Shown here in pieces: positions 38,722 to 52,558 of a stretch of DNA of 64,000 nucleotides (positions within the stretch are counted from its first letter, which is position 1; every line of letters starts with the position of its first letter). The stretch covers positions 321,501-385,500 of the forward strand of contig CAJHZI010000483.1 of NCBI GenBank assembly GCA_905160935.1, in the 5' to 3' direction. This DNA is from Enchytraeus crypticus (Eukaryota; Annelida; Clitellata; Enchytraeida; Enchytraeidae). The notes beneath the pieces are model-generated. The model had not been told where the DNA came from. It did not search any database and saw nothing but the letters and a program-made list of their open reading frames with translations. A program made the position numbers and the translations under genes.

Positions 38722-41700
38722 TATATATATATTCTATTATATTATATAGTTTTATTTAATATATTATTCTATGATATTATGCTATCATATTTATTCTTCA
38801 GTGTCCCGGGACATATTTCGGAAAATTCTACGCCTAATATGCGAGTAGTGTCCGGGATTACAGATTATTACTTTTTCATAAATTAACTGAACATATTTAC
38901 TTACTATCCCTGTCTGTTTGGAGTTTCGTTGTAATCCACTCCTTTGTTCATCTTGAGATCAACTGCGAGGGAGTTAGACGAGGATTTGTTGAGAGAAAAG
39001 AGATTATCAGGATTACCGTCGACAATTCTATACCGCACAACCTTGTCAGACTTGAGAGGGGTAGCCTGCAATTACGTTCAATTTACAATAGTTAATATCT
39101 AGTGCTTAAACTAGAATGATGAGAAACCGTTAGCAACAAAAACAAAAAATTAAAAAGTATTTTAAATTTACTAGTCAATTCAATTACATTTAAAATTGAA
39201 TAATTACATAAAGGTGACTATAGCTACAAACTTGTCAGCATAATTATATATGGTGTGATACAATTTTATATATGCACCAGTAGGCCTATAATTAGATATC
39301 CGTCAATAGTTACGTATATGTGAATGAATATAATTACATAGACTTGGATTCCAGGGATAAGGTTGGCAGAATTCTCATCCACGAAAGTTACGTAAGGCTC
39401 ATTCTGGAACTTAGGGCCTTGACTCCTGCTGTCCCTGATTGTGACCTGAACCGTCGTGTACGAAACCAGTCCGTACCGGTTAGTTGCCGATACGGTCAGC
39501 GTATTCATTGGATGTGTAGCAGCATTCGGAGGCTGAGCAAGACTGATTAGTCCAGTCGATGCATCTATTGTAAAGCTAAAAATATATAAATAGTTAGTTA
39601 ATTAGTTAGTAGCCGGTCAATTAGTTAATTGGTAAGCTAGCTGTTTGGTTATTGGGTTGGTTGATTGGTTGGTTTGTTGATTTGTTGGTTGATTTATTGG
39701 TTGATTATTGGCTAAAATGTATAGCTAGTTGTTAATTAGTTAGTAGTCAGTCAATTACCTAATTAGATGGCTAGTTAGCTAGCTGTTTAGTTGGTTGGTT
39801 TATTGGTTGGTTGAATGGTTGGTTGATTGGTTGGATTGTTGGTTGGTTGGTAGAAAGAATGGTTGGTTGGTTGTATGGTGGGTCGGTGTTTCAGTCGGTC
39901 TTTTGGTAGATCGATCGATCAGCCAGTCTGTATGTCTATACATGTATATTTTTTATTTATTTGTTTGTTAGTTTGCTTGTTCGTCAGTACTTGTTTATTA
40001 TTTTATTTAGTTAGCTAATTAGTAAGTCAATCAGTCAGTCAGTCAATCTGTCATTTAGTCCGTCAGTCAGTCAGTTACTCAGACAGTCAATTAATCAGTC
40101 TGTTAGTCAGACAGTCAGTAAGTTAGTCAGTCACTTAGTCAGTCAGTCAGTTAGTCGGTCAATGAGTCAGTTAGTCAGTTAATCACTTCGAACCACAACC
40201 CATAATTAATATCGGTAATCATAATACTAGTAAGTAATAAGTAAAGCAATGTAGTATGTTTGTTACGTTAGCATTTCACGATGAAGTCAAGCTGAGCAAC
40301 ATAACAAATTTAAAATTAACAAAGTAAGAACTTACAGTCCATTAGAGTTGTCCACAGTTATAGCGTATCGTATTCCTGTTGAACTTCCCGTATCAGACGT
40401 CTAGACATAAATCATTGCAGAGATTATAATTACATGTATTTATGTAGGCAAAAATCGTTGATAGTGATGGAAAAGTTAATTCAAGGTTAACCTTTGAGTT
40501 ATTAGCCTTTGGATAAAGTCACTTTATCATTATCGTTCAAAAACTTAATATATAGTTGTTAGTTAGTGTCCGAAAGCCTAAAGCAGCAATTGTACAGAGC
40601 TCGCCTCTTGAATGAGAGGTTGCGAATTGGAAACTGCTTTGCGATATGCGATTTTGTCTTCCGAGAAGCGAATACATTGTCGTGCACACTTGGTGGTGTC
40701 AGATCGAAGGATGCCGGCCTTGAATTTTTATTTCCTTATTTAGTCCCCTCCCTGTAGACCCCTTTAAGAGGTACATAACGGCACGCTAGAAGAAGTATTT
40801 GTAGACAGTATCCATCATTGACCGCCATATTGTAAATAGTAATGTACAAATCCATAATATCAAATAAGACTAAAAGGAAATGCATGCGCATCTTCGCAGC
40901 AAAAGTCACTAAATAAATATTGGCATCGTTAAAATTTACATGTAGAATTTAGAAATTTCTAAATAAAAATATGAACAATTTTATTTATGAATAAAATTCC
41001 TGCAAAGAATTAAGGAATTAATTCTATGATATTGACAAACATCGCATTATTCCCATACTAAGCTTAAAAACTGTAATTACCGTGGCATTATCTTTTCAAA
41101 ACATACATTTATTCTGACAATGTATTTAAGCTGCTTCAGCTTTGTTTGCGTATGTCAAAATCGGTCAACTGTCGCGGCTTTTGGAACGATGGCTGGGATT
41201 CTTTTTAATGAAAACTCGCCTACTGTTAGGTTCCATTCTCCCGATAATTTTCATGCCATATTTCGGATGAGCACGTCCTGAGCTTTGTATGTTGAACTAA
41301 TGCTCTGAGGACCTTGGGGATTTTTCATTCAAAGCAGTCATCACTTGTTTTTCCATGCTGGTCACTCGCAAATTACGGGCTCGACGTTTACTAACTTAGT
41401 TCAGTTGACAGGCAGCTAAATCGACTGTGCTAAATCCCGCCCCTGTTGCTTTAGCCGCTGAAACTTACCGACACTGTTACTATGACGTCACCTTGACGTC
41501 TGTTGTCGTCGATGATGACGAGATAGATGGACTGCAGGAATGGCGTGGGCTGATTGTTAGGATTGAGCACAGTGAGAACTACTGTAGCAGTGCCTGATTT
41601 CTTCTCTACTGTTCTAGTTTCTCTAGCCGTCACCTGATTTAAATCAATCAATAAATTAATAAAAGCATAAACAATAGAATCGTTTGTAAATTGTGTTAAT

Positions 41701-44700
41701 TGAATTCGAAATACAAACCCAACCTGTGTTTATTCCCATTATAGAATAATAGTAAGAATCAGCCATTATAGAAACTGAATAGGACAACTTAAATTATTTA
41801 TAAAACCAGAATAGATATTGACAAAGTTGATTATATTGCTCCTCTAAATCTAAAGAATTTGAGACTATCTTTACATCATCAGCAATTGCCCCTAAATCTC
41901 TTAATCAAAGAAACGGGATTAGAGAACGAGATATAAAACTGGGACTTTTCTTTACTTAACCGTTTTGAATTGCATGTATCTTCTCTATGTATATTTTATT
42001 TTTCAATTTGCTTGCATTTTAAATGGGCCGTCAACTAGATAGGTCACTTGTATTATCTTAGACCGCCTTACGTTTTCCGTTCCTACAAATTGTTCAAAGA
42101 GAGTTTCTAAGTGACAGCGTAAAGTCGTTAAGAAAGTATAACAAGAAATGAATACAGGCAATAAATAACAATTAAAAAATAAAGGTGAAACGTCCGATGA
42201 AAGGTCCGTTTTATCTTGTAAGGATGATGTTTTCGACTAATCCACATCACAGACCGATTCATTTTTAACAGCTCCAATGCGACGGCTCTCTCTCTTTCTT
42301 TATCTTTGCCAAGCGGCAGATTCAAAGCATATATAAAAAATAATACAATAGCTATTAAGTAAAAACCAGGAAAGTATAGAGTTCCAAATATATTATTATA
42401 TAATATTATCATATAATATTTATAATAAATAGTTTCAAATAATATCAATATCATCATCTTCTTCATCTTCCAAATATGCCAGTATATAATATTATAATGT
42501 AACGTTAATAATAAATAATACTAAATAATATTAATGTAATCCTCTTCTTCCCTTAGATCCCAGTTTAACTTGGGTCGGGACACGAATAGAACTTCTCCGC
42601 TCCTCTCTGTCCCCTACCAAATCGTCAGTCAACCCCTATTTTTTATATCTCTCTTAATCACCGCATCCCACGTCAGTTATTTTCAGCTACTTCAGTTGTC
42701 TCTCTAACTTATCCTTCATCTCATCCCACCAACAACTAAATATTATTAAATGAGAAAAATATATGTATATGAAAGTAACAACAACAAACCGTGACGGTGT
42801 ATCGATTCTTGTTCGGATCGCCGAACACAAGCATATCTGGTCTTTGTACAGTGAGGTATGCTCCCACTGAACCCATGCCTGAGCTGGGTACGACACCAAA
42901 TATGCCTGCAGGGAGGGGACTGCTGGTCGCTACCAGCTCAAAGTAGCTGTTATCTCCCTAGATATTGTTTATCAATCAATTAATCAGTCCATCGAACAAT
43001 CGACCAAGTAATCAATTTACAATCGATCAATATTCCATCAGGCAATACATTTCGATCAATCAATCGGATTGATTGTTTTATTGATTGATCATCAATTAAA
43101 CAATCAATCAGTCAACGCTTCTTTGCAATACGCAGCTACAACCAGTATCCTATATTTACTAGTATCACGTCATTATCAATGAATTAACATAATTGACAGA
43201 TTAATCAATCATCCAGTCGATTAAGTAATGGGTGAATAAAAGCAATGATTACATATTCATTCGCAATTGTACGGAGTAAATGTCATAATTAACCATTCAA
43301 CGGATAAGATAATTTTAATTTAATGAAATAATCTAACGATTAGCAAATATGTCTAATTTTCAAACGCAAAAGTACGCATAGAAGTTTCTCTGTAAAATTA
43401 ACTTCGCCACAAAAACTAAGTAATATTCGAAAGAAATATATAATAAACCAAATTCCAATAATAAACTTATTGTCAAACAATACTTTACCACATCCTTATC
43501 GTTGACAAACAAGCTCAGCGCTGGCACAATCGCCCCCACTGGCATGCCCTCAGTAACGTTAGCGCTATAGGTGTTCGGGCTGAAGGTGGGCGCATTGTTG
43601 TTGATGTCAATGATCTGAACAGTGACCGTGGTAACGCTGAACACTTGAGTGGGCTGACCGTTGTAAACCTCAGTAGCCTGAAAGTGTCCAACAACAACAA
43701 CTACAAATGTTTGGACTGAGCCGGTAGCTCGTAGATAAATAGTCCGACTGAGTATCAGTAGGTAGGGTTCAAATCTAGTGCTCGTTCTGTTTCGGAATGC
43801 TTTATTGATACAGGAATCTGACGGAAAACTAGGGTTTAAGCTTAAGCAGCGAATTTTCGAAGAGACTTAGCACAGCTTCCATACTTCTCACTTGAACAGT
43901 GAATGGTGCCGGTTCTGAAGTTGTAGAAAGTTTACAATAAACACAACAGTTGTGAAAAAAGCTTGAAAGAACAAAGCTTATCAAGAATTTGAACCACAGA
44001 TTAAAACCAACACATCGCAAAGTATATCAGTTTATTTGCAAAATTGTTCAAATTATAAACTTTTCACAAACAATGCCTATACAGGTCTTTTCTGCTTGTG
44101 AGAAAATGCATGTTGACTAGTATATGGCTCTTTGAAGCCATGAGTATTACCCGTATCAGGTAACATTCTGATTACTGATTATGATTTTTCAAATACAGAT
44201 TCATTGATATCAGTAATTTTTCAAATAACATTTAAATCAACTGATAGATCAATCCGCCGGCCAGTATCTGCGGTGTCCGAAATATATAATTACAAATAGC
44301 ATAGATTACTACTGCGTGTAATATGTACCACATCCTCAGTTGAAGTCTATATGTAGGCCTATTGTATGTTATAAATGTATGTAACGGCCGAATGGATAGA
44401 ATGCTTGTCTGCGAAACAGAAGGTCATCGGTTGGAATCACCACCGGACGGTCTCTGACAGTACCCCAGTGCTTCGGAAATAGGCGACAAATGAACGTTTC
44501 CTTGTTTTAGAAATTAAACGGTGGGAAGAGAATACTGATAAGATAAAAAAAACTACACCTATTTCGACATGACAGAGGAATTCAAAGCACAATTACCGTA
44601 ACTGTGAAGTAGTATTGGCCAGATGAGTCAGTGATCTGCTCCCTGTTAACTCGGCCTGTGGTTCGAATCCTGGCCGTGTATATACCGTTCTGATTAGTTG

Positions 44701-45410
44701 CCGCGTCCAGAGTGAAGTATCCTAGAGGATCTGAATTATGTCAAAATAAATTAAATGTTTAATATCGCTACGTCAACGTAAGCTACTTAAAGATAATGTA
44801 AGCTATTCTTGCGTTAATTAATAGCGGAGTCTGTGAAGATGTCGATAATGTATCCGACTACGGATTAGTCTGTGAGTGATTCAAATCCTGGGCTCGCCCG
44901 TCACCGATATCGCTTTTAGAGATATTAAACTGACATTAATATCGGGTATACATGTATGGCGGATATACCATAATATAATTGCGAATACAAAAAATGAGAA
45001 CATTATTAGTTGATCATGATCAGCACATTTTGAGTATATGATGAAAATTTGATTAATATAGGATAATTTCAAATTTGTTAGGCTTATTATAGACTGAGAA
45101 GAATGGAGAGGATTAGCTGGACTCAAAAGGTTACAAATGAGGAAGTCCTGGAGAGAGTTGGCACAGATAGACAGTTGATAAATGTCTTAAGAAATAGGAA
45201 GAAGAGTTGGCTAGGACACATCCTTAGGGAGGAATGTCTACTGAAAGAGGTCATAGAAGGCAGTATGGGAGGGAAAAGAGGCAGGGACAGGCCGAGATTA
45301 GGCATGCTATATGATTTAAAGCCCCACGCATCTGTGGTAATGAAGAGGAAGGCGGAAGACACAGAAGAGCGGAGGCGTTATATTCCATGGACCTGCGGGA
45401 GGCAATTCCC

Positions 45411-45459
<49 letters not shown>

Positions 45460-48400
45460 ACAGACAAATAAGATTATTTAATTTACATACATGTATATAT
45501 ATAATATTGTATTAATATTTTCATAAGAATGATAAGCAACAGAAAAATGGTAAGCTACAGAAAAATGATAAGCTACAAAACAGTGAAAAATTACACAATC
45601 ATGATTAGCTATGCAACATTAATGAACTACAGAACAATGATACGCTACACAATACGATAAGCTAAAGAAGAGTGTTAAGCTATAGAAGAGTGTACGCTAT
45701 AGAAAGCTAAAAGCTAAAGCTAATGTTAATGTCAGTTTCCTCACTCGAAGGCGATGTCAGTTACGGGCGAGCCTAGGATTTGAACCTCGCACATGCTGAT
45801 CCGCGGTCACATAACTTACTGACATTGTCAGTGGCTAGAGTCAGTGTCGATGATTAGAAGAGTGATAAGCTATAGAAGACTGTTAAGCTATAGAAGACTG
45901 ATAAGCTATAGAAGACTGATAAGCCACATAAGAGTGATAAGCTATAGAAGACTGTTAAGCTATAGAAGACTGTTAAGCTATAGAACACTGATAAGCTATA
46001 GAAGACTGATAAGCTATAGAAGACTGATAAGCCACATAAGAGTGATAAGCTATAGAAGACTGTTAAGCTATAGAAGACTGTTAAGCTATAGAAGACTGAT
46101 AAGCTATAGAAGACTGATAAGCTATAGAAGACTGATAAGCTATAGAAGACTGTTAAGCTATAGAAGACTGATAAGCTATAGAAGACTGATATGCTATAGA
46201 AGACTGATAAGCTATACAAGACTGATAAGCTATAGACGACTAATAAGCTATTGAAGACTGATAAGCCACTGACCGCTGCTGATGGTCAATGAGAGTTCAT
46301 TGACTGAGTTTGCAGCACGTCTTGCTTGAATCACTCCCAGATCTGTTGTCTACACTCAAATCAATAACAACGTTTAGAAATCCAAAGTCCATGACAACGA
46401 CTATTACTATAAAAACTAATGCAAACACAGTGTAATCGAATCTAATTTAATCTAGTTTATTATAGTTAATCACGATTAACGATTAACTATAATAAAAATA
46501 AATGATTACTAAATAATTTAAGTATCGTAACAAGTTATAGCATCGTAAAGACATTAGTCGAACTAAATAATTAAATATTAATTTTGTACAATTTAAAAAG
46601 CTAATTAAAGTAATGATTACAAAATTATTTTTATGCTGTCCACCCAAAACATCACTAAGAAACCTATGACACCGATAACTCTAACTGGTGGGGTACGGTA
46701 TTTTGGATTTGCTGCAATCTGTTATAGAATTTACTAGAAATCGCATCTTTATTTGATAATAACAAATTTTAAGATTAAGTAAATAAAATGACCTTTTCTA
46801 TATCATGACATAACACCCTTATATCGAAATATTGTTCGCGGTGAGTCCTGCACTAAAACTATTGTGACCATATAACAGGATTAGTCTTCACTACTGGCTG
46901 GAGTCAGTGGCGAAGACGGTAAGATACTCAACCGCGGATCAGTACGTGCGGGGTTCATAACCTGGGCTCGCCCGTCACTGACATGGCCTTCGAGCGAGGA
47001 AACTGACGTTAACCTTAGCTATACCAGCTTTTTCACAAGACGCCAGCACTACGGCTCACTTTCTAGGCTAGCAACAACAACATATAACTTGACGCACGCA
47101 CCGCTGGAGCAAATTCTTCCACGGATATCGTGATGGGAGTGTTAAGAAAGACCGGCCTAGTGTCCCGTGCGTTCTCCACCAGTATGTTCACAGTCGCCGA
47201 GTCCGTCAACGACGGGCTTCCGCCGTCCTGAAACACAATGCTGCATACTTAATATAGCATAGCCGCAACTTACGCAATAATATTATCATAATACAAAATA
47301 ATAAAAAGTAATAAAAAACAAAATATTAGAGCACAGTGTAAACATTGAATTATATATAATACAGTGTACAAAAATATTAAAATGCTGTACACACAGAATA
47401 ACCCCCCCCCCCTCTCTCTCTCTCTCTCTCGGTGCACTGTCTGTTGGTAGGCCCATGGCATAACACTCCTCCACATTTGTATAACAATTGCATTTCTCTT
47501 CATATCAACATACGAATTAATTAATAAATCATCCAACATCCCAAGTCTCGATCTTTCTCTAAATTGCTGTATGCCGCATTTTTATAATATGGAATAAAAC
47601 AGTATAACACGAAACTGCAATTATCATAAATACTACAACTAGTTAAACATGTAATGCATTAATTTTTGCTCAGTATACATGTACAACGATGGCAGACAAT
47701 ATACTAAATTACACCGTCTTTGCCAAATGACATCACATTAATTCATATAAATTGTTAATTTATGTTACACTCACTTCAATAAAACGCAAGCGCTCATGCA
47801 ACATTATGATATCTAATTAAATGCGATGCAATGTAAATTAATGTATCATCAGTCAATGAATCAACAAATAAGATTTTAACGTCCGACTCCTTGCCATAAG
47901 GCAATGTCAGGGACGCTTCAAGCAGACTACATCCGTAGACGCCATCGCACTACACGATGACAACTAAGTATACAAACACCTCAAGAGAGAGGGAGAAATC
48001 AAATCAATGCTAATCCAAGATCAGAGGCAAGAGCATGAGAATATGACCTATGGAGGAGAGAGAAAAGGATTTTTAACTGACACAGGAAGTTACTAATATA
48101 ATTCAAAGATTGAAGATCTCGTGGTAGAGAATTTCATAGCGTTTGAGCAGAAAACATGAAGGACCCTCTGCCAATGGGAAATCTAATATCCGGTACAGTA
48201 AGAAGATTAGGGTCAGCTTCCGTTTCTTCATCTCTAACGTTATAGAAGAATCAGATGATTTAATAGACAATATCAGCAGTTGTTCTATTCACGTGGAAGT
48301 AAGACTTCATGACATCATTACAACAGGGACTTGAATTTGCTATATTGAATCATTATACACTTAATGTCATAATCACACAAATAATATCCAATCAATTAAA

Positions 48401-50092
48401 GAAATTACTGACAGAAAATTTGAATAAAACATACATTTATCAATAGTGCACAAATTCCCTTAGTTTAAACATATTAAAAGGCTTCTGAATGCACACAACA
48501 TAGGCTTTTGTAACTTAAATTACTTATTCTCTAACTAATGATCCAACTAACAATCCATATGAGTACAAAGCTAAATGAGGTGTCACAGTGAATTGTATCG
48601 TCAGCCCGAGTCACCGGAGTCTTAGAAGACTAAAATTAAAACTAAAACAGCTAAAAGACTATAGAGTGAATTATGGAAAATAAGTCTGCGCTTGCAATTA
48701 TCTCGCTTCAGATTTCGCTTTTCATAACTTCAGATTTTTCTTTTCATTTTCTCATTTTTCTTCAAGATGAAGAAAAATTAATTATGCTGTTCAGAAACTA
48801 TACTAACTACTTAGCACATAGTTCTGTAGAGGTAGAACCAGTTTTGAAATATATTGAGTGAATGTTAGTAACAACGGTATGGATAAAATTAATAGTACTT
48901 ACGGCTGCTTGTATTTGAAGGGAATACGATGGTTTGGTACTGTAGTCCAAGGTTTGCCTCAGTGTGACAATTACTCTACTTTCAATGTCTGTGACAGGCT
49001 GACTGACAATAGAGAAAGCCTGGCAGGCCAATTGTGCCTGAAATCATTAATAGACCAGTTAATTATTTAACGTTCAGGCATAATATCAACATATCAATTA
49101 TTAAGTATCATAAAGTTTAGAAACTATGTCAATAATATTATAACACACAATTTTAGTATATTATATATAGGCCATAATTGAATAAAATTATAAATGTATA
49201 TTATAATTGGGGCAAAGTTTAGCGCAGTTGATTAAGCTGCGCGACAATGAACAAGATAAGATATGTTGGGCCCGGTTAGTACATGAATGGGTGACCTCCT
49301 TGGAAGACCGAGAGTTGACAGCCCTGAATGAAAAATTGCCGTGGGTGTTGGAAAGATATTCTTAAACCCGCGCCGACTAACACCATACGCTATCAAAGGC
49401 AACGATTACTAGTAATAATGGAATCGTTACATTTGATAGCGCACTGATGGCACTGATGAAAATAAGCAAAACAGCACGTGTTACTTTGAAACCATACGAC
49501 CAAAAATAAAATCAATCGATCAAGCAATAAATCAATACGAATTTTCCGTCCGGTTAATCGCCTTAAGGCAAAAGTTAGGGACGACTCTAGCAGACTTTGT
49601 ACAAACAGACGCCAAAACAACACATAATAACTACTGAGCATACAAAGATCACTCATGAGATCACTCATGAGATCAAAACAGTGCAAGTCTAATTTCTAAT
49701 GTATGAGATCCCACATTATACCTTTGGCGGAAAGAAAAGGGAGTTTAGCTTTCCCAGGAAAGTACTAATACAGTTACAAGATCGAAAATCTCGTGGCAAT
49801 TCGTTTCATATTGTTGGAGCAGAAAAAATAAAATAGCGTCTGCCCTTGGGAGATTTAATGTTTAGTGCAGTGAGAAGGTTTTTACTAGAGAAGCGAAGAC
49901 TATGAGAGTGTTGATAGATTAACAAGAGGTCAAACAGATAGGAAGGTTTACCGTAATTTAATCAGTTGACAGCCAAGGAAGCGATCTTGAATTTTATTCG
50001 TTCAGATATACGATACAATGGTAGCAATGGTAGCAAAGAGTTAAAATAATAAAGTGTAGAATTGAAAACTCTATTACATCTTCTTTAGTACA

Positions 50093-50143
<51 letters not shown>

Positions 50144-50240
50144 TATATACTGTATATATAAATATATACTGTATATATATCCACTATATATATTATATAT
50201 ATATGTATGTAAATATATACTGTATATATATATATATGTA

Positions 50241-50294
<54 letters not shown>

Positions 50295-52119
50295 AACATG
50301 TATATTACATATGTACAAGTACGTTATCTCATAGTAGAGCACAGAATGAAGCGGTTTGGCATATCACAGGAGAGCTTAGAATGAAGCGGTACGGCATATC
50401 ATAGTTGAGCTTAGAATGAAGCGGTTTGATATATCATAGTAGAGCATAGAATGACGCGATACGGTATATCATTGTAGAGCTTAGAATGAAGCGGTTTGGT
50501 ATCTCAAAGTAAAGCTTAGAATGAAGCGGTACGTTATATCATAGTAGAGCATAAATTGAAGCGGTTTGGTATATCATTCTAGAGCTTAGAATGAAGCGGT
50601 TTGGTATATCATAGTAGAGTTATAATGACCGGGTACGGTATATTATAGTAGAGCCTAGAATGACGCGGTACGGTAGCCTATGTTATTGAAGATCTTAGAA
50701 TGAAGCGGTACGGTATATCATAGTTGAGCTTAGAATGAAGCGGTTCAGTATATCATAGTTGAGCTTAGAATGAAGCGGTTCGGTATCTCATAGTAGAGCT
50801 TAGAATGACGCGGTACGGTATATATAGTAGAGCTAAGAATGAAGTGGTACGGTATATCGTAGTAGAGCTTAGAATGAAGCGGTTTGGTATCTCATAGTAG
50901 ATCATAAATTGAAGCGGTTTGGTATATAATAGTAGAGCTTAGAATGAATCGGTACGTTATCTCATAGTAGGACATAAATTGAAGCGGTTTGGTATATCAT
51001 AGTAGAGCTTAGAATGAATCGGTTTGGTATATCATAGTAGAGCTTAGAATGAATCAGTTTGGTATATAATAGTAGAGCTCAGAACTACGCGGTACGTTAT
51101 CTCATAGTAGAGCATTGATTAAAGCGGTTTGGTATTTCATAGTAGAGCTTAGAAAGAAGCGGTATGGTATATCATTGTAGAGCTTACAATGAAGCGATAT
51201 GATATAGAAGCGGTATGGTATATCATTGTAGAGCTTACAATGAAGCGATATGATATATCACAGTAGAGCTTAGAATGAAGCGGTTCGGTATTTCATAGTA
51301 GAGCTTAGAATGAAGCGGTACGTTTATCATAGAAGAGCTTAGAATGAAACGGTTTGATATCTCATAGTAGAGCTTAGAATGACGAGGTACGGTATATCAT
51401 TGTAGAGCTTAGAAAGAAGCGGTATGGTATATCATAGTAGAGCTTACAATGAAGCGATATGATATATCACAGTAGAGCTTAGAATGAAGCGGTTCGGTAT
51501 TTCATAGTAGAGCTTAGAATGAAGCGGTACGTTTATCATAGAAGAGCTTAGAATGAAACGGTTTGATATATCATAATAGAGCTTAGAATCAATCGGTTTG
51601 GTATATCATACTAGAGCTTAGAATGAATCGGCTTGGTACATCATAGTAGAGCTTAGAATGACGCGGTATGATATATATAGTAGAGCTAAGAATGAGGTGT
51701 ATCGGTATATCATAATAGAGCTTAGAATGAAGCGGTACGGTATATCATTGTGGAGCTTAGAAGACAGCGGTAAGGTATATCACAGTAGAGCTTAGAATGA
51801 AGAGGTTTGGTATATCATAGTAGAGCTTAGAATGAAGCAGTACGTTATCTCATAGTAGAGCATTGATTAAAGCGGTTTGGTATATCACAGTAGAGCTTAG
51901 AATGAAGCGGTTCGGTATTTCATAGTAGAGCTTAGAAAGAAGCGGTATGGTATATCATAGTAGAGCTTACAATGAAGCGATATGATATATCATAGTAGAG
52001 CTTAGAATGAAGAGGTACGTTGTTTCATTGTAGAGCATAGAATGAAGCGGTATGTTACTTCATAGTAGAGCTTAGAATGAAGCGGTTTGGTACCTAATAG
52101 TAGAGCTTAGAATGAAAAG

Positions 52120-52164
<45 letters not shown>

Positions 52165-52170
52165 TATCAT

Positions 52171-52211
<41 letters not shown>

Positions 52212-52219
52212 TATCATAG

Positions 52220-52258
<39 letters not shown>

Positions 52259-52321
52259 TATATACTGTATATGTATGAATGTTAATGTACATTTCTACTT
52301 ATATATAGCTATACATACACA

Positions 52322-52385
<64 letters not shown>

Positions 52386-52473
52386 CATGTATATTTATAT
52401 CTCTATTGGGTCGGGATACGAATAGACTCTCTCAAATCCTCTCTGTCCTACATCATATCATCTGTCAGTCCCC

Positions 52474-52558
<85 letters not shown>

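Noticed and set aside
45844-46254. Repetitive ORFs on both strands (ISYRRL- and FYSLSV-type)
   Set aside because: An 18-bp unit is a multiple of three and keeps frames open; it is a minisatellite in an intron.
46900-47035. Genuine tRNA gene
   Set aside because: A and B boxes are present but the acceptor and anticodon stems do not pair, and the same sequence recurs with a shared tail.
48143-48334. Plus-strand ORF of 63 residues
   Set aside because: Lies in dispersed repeat family E; the related copy at 49540 does not preserve the frame.
49205-49385. Genuine 5S rRNA gene
   Set aside because: Only the internal-promoter half matches; the 5' half and 3' end do not, so it is SINE-derived.
50328-52118. 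Possible CRISPR-like array
   Set aside because: The repeats are contiguous with no unique spacers, the genome is eukaryotic, and no cas genes exist.
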